64,000 nt of DNA from assembly GCA_964035795.1 (NCBI GenBank), contig OZ038322.1:10618038-10682037 (forward strand). Direction: 5' to 3'. This document shows positions 22,934 through 33,454 of the stretch, in pieces. Position numbers and translations under genes: made by a program. How positions within the stretch are numbered: the stretch's first letter is position 1; each line of letters opens with the position of its first letter. The notes beneath the pieces were generated by a model. It made no database searches and was not told where the DNA came from. It saw only the letters and a program-made list of their open reading frames with translations. The stretch comes from Pterobdella sp. o SKG-2022 (Eukaryota > Annelida > Clitellata > Hirudinida > Piscicolidae).

Positions 22934-24050
22934 AGTGTTGAAAAAGTTGCACAAAAAAGACGTAATTCCAAAACTTGAAGTCATTATGCACCTCTGCAAC
23001 AAACCTAGTTAGCAAACTGCGCGCTTTACACATGAATAACAACAAGAAACAATAAATTTAGTTTGAAGACATTATTATCCATTGAACTTTATTCATTATT
23101 ATGTCCACTAGATGATTAAGTTTTTAAAACACTGTTTGAATTAAAATATATTGCCATTGATATATTTTATTTTTATATATTTATAAGAAGTTAAAGAATA
23201 CTGTTAAGAAACTTTTTTACCGCTTGAAACAAGAAGAAACTAGGATAATTGTTGCAATCTGGCGATGATTATTATTTTTTGTCATTGCTTAAACCCGTTT
23301 AAAAATTAAAATTCTCCTAGTTCGTGTTTTTTCGCCTTGTCTCTTTGTTGACCGTTTGAGATTCAGACACTTCAGTAGTAGCAAAACTTATAAATATGAT
23401 GATGGAAAAAAAGTTTTTTCCCTTAAACAAAAAACATAGAAAAAATAGAGAAATCAAAAACTCTCAGTTAGTAGTTTGGACGTTATTTAATTATATGCAA
23501 TAAAAAATTATAAAAGACAACATAAAAGATAAAATAAAATAAATAAGAAAGGGAGGAAGAAAAGCGCAGACAGGATAGAATACTGGCAGCATTACCGCAA
23601 GCAATTGCAAAAGAGACTTTCTGGCGCAACCAGACTGCCTCCAATAGATACCCAGTCATCTCGAACATTCTTCTGCCCAACTCATCAACAAAACTGGCGG
23701 TAAAGGGGCCGCAGCAGCCGTTGTCTCGTATGCGATGGTTTGGAAATAATTAACTGATTATTATTTGTATAATTCATGGCTTTCGTCAGTGGCTTGAAAC
23801 AGAAAATGAAGTTGTTTAGCAGAGTTGATTCCAAAAATCACATAAAAAATTCAATCATACACGTGTATTATATTATAAAAACAAAATAAATGACATTCAT
23901 AAGCTTTGTTGGACAGCGAGGTTTGGTCAAATTTTCTCACAGCTTTTCTAAACTGAATAGAGAGTTTTTGTCTTGTCTACAAAACAAGCATAGATTTTTG
24001 TTCTGTTCTAGAAGCATTTTTCAACGTTGAAAAAAAATTACATATGAGTA
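22934..24050. other. No gene recognised
   Basis: AT-rich sequence. A slightly more GC-rich island at about 23570-23740 reads on the minus strand as a short open frame (23483-23680) without recognisable domain. Its origin is unclear; it could be a repeat remnant. Confidence 0.4.
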
Positions 24051-24061
24051 ATGTTTGTTTT

Positions 24062-25223
24062 AGATCCATATTCATCAGATCTTTTTCCTACATATCCTTA
24101 GTTTCTAATTTTTCAAGCTATTTACATACTTTTTAAACATTTTGTTTGTTTGAAAAAACATTGCAATATGATTTGTAGAGAAAGATGAAGCTTGATTACA
24201 ACACTAGTAGTCTTTCATAGCAAACCCCCTTGAAAATCCCAGCATCTCAAAACATGAAAAGACAGCTAAAAAAGCTTATTTTAACTTTAAAGAAATATTC
24301 AAAATTACACTCTTATTTTGTATCTAAAAATAAACATCTGAAAAAAAAGTGATTTTACTAAGTATAGACCATATAGCAGAGCTTCATTCTAGAAAAAGAC
24401 AAAAATAAAGATATCCAGTCTTTTGTAAAACAGGATATGCAAATGATATTACCCTACTTTCTAAATCTGTAAATTGTAAAAAAACTTATAAGACTACATT
24501 AATGAAAATGAGCGCAATACATGACATTCAATCAAAAATCTTTCAACCCATTACAAAGAATAAATTCTTAAAACTCTCAGATAACTTTCTCTATTCAGAG
24601 TCTTGAAATTACTCAAATAAAAAAAACACTGACGTAAAAATTGGTAAAGCATGGGTAGCATTACATGAACTCAGTACTATTTGGAAATCAAATCTGCCAA
24701 AGCACTGATGATCCTTATTTTTAACATCGTTTCTGTCACATTTATTGTTGAATTTAAATTTAAGTATGCTTCAAGTTTTAACGCAATTGCTTGTAATGTT
24801 TCATAACTGGTTTTTAAACTTTTGAAACAATTATGAAAAACTAAAACATAAATTATTTCATACACTTGAAGAAACCAAGCTACAGGCATAGTCCAGGTCG
24901 AGTGAGAAATATCACAGCATCCTTTAGTACATTTTTGGTTGGTCTTTAACACATACTGGTTGGCTTTTAATACTATCTCTCAATGAGTAAAAACACTAAT
25001 GAATAAATAAAAATAAACAATCTTATTTAATCTTTTTTATTTTATCAAACCAAGTGGACTTTACTTGATCTTAGCTTTAGTTTGCTTATTTGGAGGTATA
25101 ATAATGATTCTTCTTTCGGAAACCGAAGGAATGAGTCTACCTGAAACAATTGGGGAGATTGAAAAAATATACAGCAAAGAAGGTAAAAACTCATATGAAG
25201 CCATTATAGATGTCTCAAAATAG
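24062..25223 (+). pseudogene. Broken SLC22 (organic ion transporter) copy
   Basis: Three pieces in order match the minus-strand SLC22 gene at 38-45 kb: YSSDLFPT at 24068-24091 followed by a stop; RVRNITASFSTFLVGL at about 24898-24945; and the last membrane helix plus tail, ending ETEGMSLPETIGEIEKIY and a stop at 25221-25223. The last piece keeps the SLC22 hallmark (S/P)ET-G-LPETI-E. Upstream exons are absent and a reverse-transcriptase fragment lies between the first two pieces. It is inverted relative to its relative at 38 kb. It is most likely a partial, dead duplicate. Confidence 0.7.
24380..24715 (+). mobile_element. LINE reverse-transcriptase fragment
   Basis: The plus strand translates to GYANDITLLS (the palm motif, with the usual ADD changed to AND), followed after an in-frame stop by VKIGKAWVALHELSTIWKS, which is characteristic of the RT thumb region of some non-LTR elements. 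It is short, mutated and sits inside the SLC22 relic. Confidence 0.6.
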
Positions 25224-25399
25224 TTCTCAAGTTTTGAACGGAGGATGTAGAAAAATCAAATTTATTTATCATAATGGTCAAAATGATTTTTAAAGCAATG
25301 CAAGTTTCAAAAACTGAATTACGAAGCGGTGGGTAGTTTTCAGTGACTATTAAAAAAAAGTGATAGCCAAATAACGTTATTTTAAACTGTTATTTTTTA

Positions 25400-26660
25400 G
25401 TTTTTTATTACCTTCATCTTCAGAGATGAATATGGGAGAGGGATGAGAATTTTTTTTGATCTCTCTATAATTTTATTTATGAAATTTGAAAGATGTTTAA
25501 TAAAGATTTGAGATATATTTTTAAGAGAGTTGAACTTTGTTCGGTTAAATGTCGTTTTTGCTGTTGAGGGTTAGTAAGATGTTGGGGATGTATTTTTGTT
25601 AGGTTTAAAGAAAGAAATGGTTTTCCATGAAATTTTTTAATTTTTTCTATGATTCCAATCTGATGTTCTATGCTTATTAAATTTTTTTACTATTTATTAG
25701 TTAATTTATGGTATAAAGTTCTTTCTTTATATTTAAAATGTAGTTTTCCATCCAAGTGTGCTATCTTTTTGGTTCATTTTACTTAATGTGTTTTTCTTTT
25801 CTATCAAATTTGAAAATTAATAAGTAATTGAGACATGCATGTGTTTATGGATATAGTGTGAATTTGCATTTTTAATGATTTTATTAGCTACATGGGGGTT
25901 GCTGACTAATGAATTGTTTGAGTATAGCTTCTACTTCTTGACTGAAGTTATCTTGATTGGCTTTGTCATAATTGATTAATGTTTTTTATGATATTTTGAT
26001 GTGGTTTTTGTAAAGTTTTTATACAGAATGGCTAAATGATTTGAGTATGGAGTGTATAATGTGGTCCAAGTGAGTTCTTTGTAAAATATGTTTGAGGCAG
26101 TTTGAATGTCTGTGTTAAAGGGTTGATGAGCCGGGTTGAAGAAGGAAGGTGTTGAAGATTTTTTATATAGTGTGAAGGGATTGGAGTAAGAGGATGTTGA
26201 ATATGGATTTGATTTTTTGGTTGTTGACGGGTGAATGCTAAATTTTTGAGTGGCAATAAAATCACCAGTTGTTGTTGAGTTTGCTAGTGTGATTATATAA
26301 TCAAAATATTTGTTATATTTTCATTTTTTGATGTTATGTTAAGTTTCATGTAAATATTGATGACCTGGAGCTTATTTTGATTTTTTTATACTTTGAATTC
26401 TATTTCGTTATTTGATAATATACGAGTAATTTGGAAATGTATGTAAAGATGATATTGTTGATAATAGCTGTGAGTACCCTTCCACCTTTCTGGGGTGTGA
26501 TTCTTCTATTTCTAATTGAACTGGTGGGATTTATGTTTGGTGTTTTGATTTTGCTGTTTAATTAGGCTTTTTGTGGAGTAGTTTTGTGAATTGGGAGTAA
26601 TTTACATTGATCTTTCAAGGCTTTGACTAAAATTGGGATTAGGCCTGTAATCAAAGTTTT
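25400..26660 (-). mobile_element. G-poor LINE relic (endonuclease region)
   Basis: The minus strand is strikingly poor in G. Across shifting frames it reads like the end of an AP-endonuclease domain and the following linker: TTGDFIATQKF, TWTTLYTPYSNHLAILY, then NYDKANQDNFSQEVEAILKQF, with several stops. This resembles Jockey-superfamily LINEs (the GDFN and SDHLPI motifs, decayed). Similarity was judged by eye only. Confidence 0.4.
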
Positions 26661-27088
26661 TCGCTGAACTTAGAAAACTGTTATAGCATACTAATAATGA
26701 ATTTTATCTATAAAGACATTGATCGATTTTTTAGGTATTGCTCTCTTTTAAAAGCTCTTGGAAACATATGTGAAATTTAATTATTCCTTAGGAAGCATGT
26801 CCGAGTTCACGCATTTTGTAAACTATTGTTTTGGTAATAAGTTTCAATAACTCAATTTTATTGAATTCTTGTATAAACAGGTCATGAAAAATTTAATGGA
26901 TAACATTAGAAACATTAAAAATTTTTCGAGTATAGATGTTATTTTATAAACCATACGAGGCTGAACCGATTTGAGAATAATATTGAAAGAAGAATATGTG
27001 TAAATAAAATCAACGCCAATAGTGCATGTAAGTTTGAAATGTTTCTTAAAATGAAAAAAAAAACTGACAAGAAAGTAGAAAATTTTTT

Positions 27089-28950
27089 TCACTTCAACTT
27101 AGTTATATCAACCTTTTTCAAGTATTCTTCCAAGTAAGAAACTATTCTATCTGGCGTAATATCGATGTAAGTCTCGCACCCTTTGAGAGATTGTATGCCA
27201 TGATAGCGCATTGATAAGACATAGGATAGAAATTGATAGACCATGTTAAGATGAGGTCTATTACAAAGTCCTTCGACCACCAGTGTCCCCTCCTTTTGGG
27301 GTGTATGAGATGCGTTTCAAATTATCATGTTATTAGTTTAAGTACATATAAAAAAAGATGAAATTTAAAATTTCAACTTTTGAATTGAATAAAAACTACC
27401 TTTGAAAAAATCATGTTTGATAATCCAGCGCCGTGGGGAGCGACAATAACACGGGCTGTTTTGAAAATTATCCTTGTGGTAATGATACTTGGAGAAGGGT
27501 TATCGTAAAACACTATAAATTCTAAATTATGCTTTTTAGCAATTTTATCAATAGCACTAGCTATTTCTTTTGACTTTAGAAACTTTCTCATACCAGATCT
27601 TTCAATCAAAACAAGCTTATTTCTAGTAGGCTTACTTGATCTTGAGGTAGGACGGGGTGAAGCCGTATAGGTTTGTTTTTTTGTATAATTATTGAATGTT
27701 TCATAATCTTTTTTTTTTAGATTTTTTTCGAAATACTGATTAAAGTTATATCGAAGAAGTTGAGTTGTAGCTAGTTGAGCGTAGCCGCAAGGAGAACCTT
27801 GAGGAAGATAAACCACTTTAGCTCTGATTATACCTGAAACTATTCTGTCCGGACAAATGTCAAACATCGACAAAAATTTTGCAGTCAAACCACCTCCTTC
27901 AAAGGCATGGATGACAACAGAAGGGTTTGTTTTTAGGAATAATATGTAAGGTGCTATTCGGGGAAAAATTTCCCCCAAACGATGGAAATATGCACTTCCC
28001 CATTTTTGACTCATTACAAAAACTTCTCTGTATATTTTTGTAGTACGATATTCGTTCGGAATCGTTGGTATTTTGTCATCACTACATGTGTAGGGAACAA
28101 TTTTGTAGCTTCCTGAAATTACATCTCCCACATGAGTGATAATTCCACTTTTTATGATTGTAAGGTATAGAGTATATGGTGGCGGTTGTTTGTAAAACAA
28201 ACTAGGGTAAGAAGTTCCGTTATTGGGCCAATATGTATTTGTTTGTACTGGCTTGCTGTGTAAATACATGGTTTCTAGTTGAGAATGGTATTGGGAGAGG
28301 AAAATATCTCTATTACAAGTTTTATTATAAACTGCATCCCAATGTGCTTTCGTAACACCTGGAGTCTCAATCCATTCGCAAAGTTGGTCTGTGCCAGACC
28401 ATTTATAATACTTGTCATACAAGAGATTCATTGCAAGCTTTTTTGGTAGCCAAGGAAGTACTACGATTATAAATGATGGAACATTTAGTAGTTTTTCAAA
28501 GAAATCATCAACCATCCCCCATATAACGGTTAATTTTTCCGGAGCTACAACATCTTTCCATTCAACAAATTCAGACTTTTTTAAAATATTTTGTCTAACC
28601 GTTGAAATTTTTTCATTCATTTTCTCTATTCTTTCCAGAAAATTGTTTCCACCTTCAACAATGTGCAGCTCAGCCTTCGAAGACGGCATTGGGGGTGGTG
28701 TGGGGAAGACATAACTTTTTCTGCTCTGTGAATCATTATTTGAATGTTGTTGTTCATGTATTTTTTCACTTGAGTTTTTGTTTTTTTTATAATTGAGAGT
28801 ATATTCTTCAAAATAATTTTGATGAAGCGGTTGATTTATTTCAATTTCTAGAGATCTATTTTTTCTGGTGTTTAGTAAATAAATAGCAAAAGTTAATAAA
28901 ATAAACAAAATTAAAATAATTAATTTGGATGAAAAACACGAATTTTTCAT
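27089..28950 (-). CDS. Glycosyltransferase family 61 protein, type II membrane
   Basis: Two exons (27400-28950 and 27089-27292, phase 0 junction) give about 584 residues. A single hydrophobic segment near residues 10-27 follows a short basic N-terminus, so it should be a type II Golgi or ER membrane protein with a Pro/Ser stalk. The GT61 (DUF563) signature APHGAGLSNMIF sits at about 503-514, immediately before the exon junction, and continues as EGTLVVEG. GT61 enzymes transfer xylose or N-acetylglucosamine to glycans or proteins (plant xylosyltransferases, animal EOGT and POMGNT2); donor and acceptor here are unknown. Phase, length and frame are intact. A decayed duplicate lies upstream at 30.5-32.5 kb. 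Confidence 0.85.
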
Positions 28951-29879
28951 TTTGAAATGTTTAAACTAAAGTTGAATAACCTTTCAATAGCGTTTTTTCA
29001 TCGCAGCAAACTTAGTAGACGCATCAGAGCAAATTCTCAAAAACATAGTTGATTGGTTGAAGAAGAACGATGAAGTATTATAATATAAATAAATTTATCT
29101 TGTTAAACTATTGTTGGTATGCTTGTTTTATATAAAATTTTATTTTTTTTAAAAAAAAATTTTGTTAAAAGATTGTCTTAATGAATGAACGACTGTTTTC
29201 AACGTTTAACAGTTTTTTTATTTACAAACACTAACTTGAAATAAAACGAATATATCACTAAAGAATGTATAAAAGTAATTATTTTTATAAGTCATAACTA
29301 TCCAGCAACGAATTAAATCTTTTTATGTGAGTTTATTAGGATGTGTTCACCTTTGCTGCATCAACAAAACTTTAATGAAGAACTACAATTCAGGTGTGGT
29401 TTTGAAACTGTAGTTTGCAAGCGCTTAATAGTTTTATACAAAATTTAGTTTATATAAGTTTTTAAAAATTCTTGTATTTTTCAAATTTTTGTTTTTACTC
29501 GTCGAAAATTAAGGATTTTAAAAATACGTTTATTACAGTGAAAAAAATTAAGTTTTCGACAATTCAACTTTGCCATAATTCATTAGTGTATTTTAAAAAC
29601 AGAATAGTTTTATTTATATTACTATAAAAACATAGAAAACAGATTCTAATAAAAACTAAAGTTACTGTAGTATAATAAAAATTATAGTTAATTGGTTGAT
29701 AATTGAGATTCAACAAGTTATTTTAATTATTTTTTTTGTTATCCGAAATTATTAAAATTTTGAACTCTGTGCTTTCCATCGATTGTGGAAACAAGTTTCC
29801 ACAAAACAAGACGACTAGACTTTTGCTACCCAATAAATAACCTTCGAAAGCAAGTTTTTATCCATTTTTCAAACATTTG

Positions 29880-30360
29880 AACCCTTAAAGATGTGCTCAA
29901 AACCCGCTTTAAAATCTTTTAAAAAACCAGAAACCAATCTCACAATAAATGAAGACCCAGACATCAAAACACACCAAAACAAAATCAACAGAATTAGTTA
30001 AAAACTGAATAATTGTGAAATAAATCAGCCAACATAAGTCAAACTAAATAGAGAAAAACATTACCCACTAAAAAAAATCAAAAAATGATATCTTTATAGT
30101 AAAAAAACTATAGAGAAATACAATTGAATTTAATTGAGAACTCCGACTACAACAAAAAATTTACAAAGCTATAAAATTCTTCCAACTCAACAACTATATA
30201 AACAAAATACCTACTCCATTCAACAACCTTGGTTAACCAACTACTACATGAAGAAATTTTCCAATACATTCACAACAACAACACCACAAGCTTCAAAGTT
30301 GAACTAGACCTCAAAGAATTCAGACTCAATTATGAAACTAACAAATAGTGTTATTTTTTA
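29880..30360 (+). mobile_element. G-poor LINE relic (linker region)
   Basis: A G-poor plus-strand stretch reads, with stops, as NEDPDIKTHQNKINRIS, KLNN and similar sequence, like the segment between endonuclease and RT in Jockey-type LINEs. Base bias matches the relic at 25.4-26.6 kb, in the opposite orientation. Weak assignment. The preceding 28951-29880 holds no gene; 29000-29400 is the 5' flank shared with the GT61 duplicate. Confidence 0.3.
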
Positions 30361-30787
30361 GAGACATCTTATGTATCTTTTTTCATATTATTTGAATAAG
30401 TTTTTAAGATAAGGTTGTACTTGTCAAAAATTTTAATCTTTTAAAAAAATAAATGTATCAAAAAGTTCTCATGAAAAATTGAAAATAAAAAGTTACTCAA
30501 ATAATATGAAAAGCAATAGATCTCTTGGATTTGATAAAATTCAAACTAATTTTGTAGCTTCTTGAAATTACACCTCCCACATAAACGATAATTCCACTTT
30601 TATGATTGTAAGGTATAGAGTATATGGTGGCGGTTGGTTGTGAAAAAAATGAGGGTAAGAAGTTTCATTATTAGGCCAATATATATTTGTTTGTACTGGT
30701 TTGCTGTGTAAGCCAAAAGTAAATACATGGTTTCTAACTTAGAGGAGTATTCGGTAGATAAAATATCTCTATTGCAAGTTATAGTTT

Positions 30788-31428
30788 TTTCTTTTTGATT
30801 CTTCCCTTTCTTTTAAACCTCAAATTTTTTCTGTCGTTTTTTTTTTCATTTACATCGCTTCAGACAGATCTCTTCTTATCTCGAGAATGCCTATCTTAAG
30901 ATTCTTGCTTGCTCTTTTGCTCTCTCCCGACTTGATTACTGCAACTCTTTTTACTACAATCTTCTTAAATCTACTTTCTACCCTTTAACTAAAGCTTTCA
31001 ACTCTGCTGCATGCCTGATCTCTCATACTTCTAAATTCTCCTGTATCTCCCTATCTCTTGTCGATCTTCACTGGCTACCTCTTCGCTTTTCCTCTCCCTT
31101 CAAAATCTGTTTTCTCTTGTATAAAATTTCTCATTCTACTTCACTTTCCTATCTTTTTAAACTTTTACTACCTCCTAAACGTGCTGGCCTACGGTCTTCC
31201 ACTCGCTCTCAGCTCTTCATTATCTCTCTCTTATTTTTACGCTAAAACTGCTTTTTCTTTTTCTGGTCCACTTCTCTAAAACTCTCTTTCTCATAATCTT
31301 AAATCTACTCCCTATATTATTTTTCTCAGAAACTTAAAAACCTATTTTTTCAAGCAGTTCATAGCAGAGCGCTTTTGAACGATGCGCAAGAAGCGCTATA
31401 TAAGTAATTCATATTATTATTACTATAA
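30788..31428 (+). mobile_element. 3' fragment of a CR1/L2-like LINE inserted in the GT61 relic
   Basis: Across frames it reads SRLDYCNSL-type sequence, PLTKAFNSAACLI, LVDLHWLPL, FKICFLLYKISHS, PKRAGLRSSTRSQL and AKTAFSFSGPL, the C-terminal region of CR1/L2-type LINEs. It ends with a short stem-loop, GCGCTATATAAGTAATTCAT and an (ATT)n tail. The target gene sequence continues on both sides. The same family is at 62.8-64 kb. Confidence 0.75.
31368..31397 (+). other. LINE 3'-end stem-loop
   Basis: AGCGCTT (31368-31374) pairs with AAGCGCT (31391-31397) around a 16-base loop containing GAACGATGCG. It lies just before the 3' tail, where LINE RNAs are recognised by their reverse transcriptase. Confidence 0.6.
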
Positions 31429-32539
31429 GCAGTATCCCAATGCTGGTGCGTAAAAGCTGCAGTCTTGATCCATTCAAAAAGTTGGTCTGTGCCAGACTTA
31501 TAATACTTCTGATACAAGAGATTCATTGCAAGCTTTATTGGTAGCCAGGGAAGACCTACGATTATAAAAGATGGAACATTCAGTAGTTTTTCAAAGAAAT
31601 CATCAACCATCTCCCATATAACAGATTGGTTGAGGAATAATCATTAAGTATGGGAACAAATATTTTGTTTGTGAACCTATTTGTTGGCATGTTGGTTTCA
31701 TATTTATTGGTTTTTTATTTTCAAAGAAAAAAATTTTCATTAAAAGGTCGTTTACTGAATTAATCGCCGTTTTTAACGATTAACAGATTTTTTTCTTTCA
31801 CAAACACACTCCATATAAAAAGAATATACCAGCAATAATTCGGCACAAAAAAATTTAAAAATAAATAGATTATTTTCATTATTTCTGATTATCTAGCATC
31901 GAATCGAAGATGTTGAGGTGAGTTTGTTAGGATGCGGGTTAAGCCACAATAAATTCCCAGATATAACAAAAAAATACAAAGAAAATTGCCTTTGAGTTCA
32001 TGAAATATGAAACAATTAGAGAGAGAAAATTTTATATTAAACCAATAAAGATGAAAAAATCAATTAGAATCTCATTCAAATTAATCATAAATGAAAGTTA
32101 ATCATATATGAAATAAACTGACATAATCTGAGTCAAATTGAAAAAACGAAAATCTCACTAAAAAATCAAAACTCTTATTTTATAAATGATACTTAGTATT
32201 ATAAATTGGTATAATCTGAGTCTAATTAAAAAGTGAAAATCTTACCGGAACGATATCTTCAAGAAAATTCATGAAATAATGTTCTACTTTCAGTTTCTCA
32301 CATTTTTGATGAATTCAAACAAGTTTAAAACTATTTATTGTAAAACTAAGTAATTTTTTAAAGTTCGTAATAAATTTGATAATAGGAAAAAAAATATCTG
32401 AGTGATAATAAAAAACAAAGTTTCCCATTTTATACACGCTATAAATAAAACACAGAGGACTTGTCCCACAACTAAGATGCAGGTGTGGTTTAAAATTTTT
32501 TTAAGCGCCTGATTTTTCATTTTATAAATTCATTATAAA

Positions 32540-33454
32540 AATCAGTTTGACAAAAAATTTTTATTTCATATATAAATAAATTTATTTATGTATAAATATA
32601 TCAAAATATCCCATTGTTGAAAGCTTAGAAACTAAATTTTAAAATTTTTCTGTTGAAATTTATCCAACTGGCGCTATTTATATATATATATAAGGATGAT
32701 CGTTTGTGCTTCAACGTTGTTCTTGAGCAAATAAATGATTTTACCATATAATGTTATTGGAAATTATGTTTGTGGTCCTTTTTGTAATTTTTTGATTGTT
32801 TTGATAAATAAAAGTATTAAAAATGCTATAATTCTTTTGAAAGTTTGTTATCTAGTTGTTTCATCTTGTTGAAGTTTAAGTTGGGTTGGAACAGGTTCCA
32901 CATATTGTATTCAAACGAACTATCTAGATGCTCAATAAAAACAGTTTAAACAGAAAACTTGGACAGAAAAAGATACATTTAACCTAAGAATATTTTTTTC
33001 ACATGCATCTCCTATATTCAATCTGTCAGAGGTAAAAATTGCCACATTATATTTCAAAACTATCCTATCCTCTTAAGAAAACACTTTTTAATAATAGTAA
33101 AATCCTTGAAATATATAGTACAAAACTATGATTCGAGCTCTTGAATTTATTTATTCATTGTTTCGCTTTGAGACAGCACGTATAAAAGCTCTCATAATTT
33201 ATTTCTTGGTATTAAATTTTGATGACTTATTTACCTCTAGGAAAACACTAATGTCTTTAAATTCCTGATTTATACAACTAACCGATTATATCTATATGGG
33301 CATGTTTAGAAGTTTTTCGTATGTCAAAAGATACAACTTGAAGGAATAAATAATTTTCTTAAAGTTTTATTTTATAAATTAAATACAGATTCATTATAAT
33401 GATCAACGCGTTAGCCTGCAAATAACGTGGTAAAGTTATATTACATTCATTTAA
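32540..33454. other. No gene recognised
   Basis: AT-rich sequence between the GT61 duplicate and the next plus-strand gene, with a short (TA)n at about 32680. The last part must hold the 5' region of the gene starting at 33455. Confidence 0.5.

Larger units (their letters stand above)
30541..32500 (-). pseudogene. Decayed duplicate of the GT61 gene and its 5' flank
   Basis: 30541-30787 matches 28100-28325 and 31429-31618 matches 28325-28535 of the intact gene at high identity by eye. It has a 1-base loss near 30600 and an 11-base insertion near 30712. The coding part stops at the MVDDFFEKLLN region: the N-terminal coding segment is missing, and similarity resumes in the upstream flank (for example 31735-31800 with 29160-29235, 31885-31945 with 29295-29355, and 32490 with 29390). 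The C-terminal signature is also absent. A LINE splits the copy. It cannot encode a working enzyme. Confidence 0.8.

Noticed and set aside
25400..26660. Mitochondrial insertion (numt) because of strand bias
   Set aside because: Translations show no mitochondrial protein and instead resemble a LINE endonuclease region.
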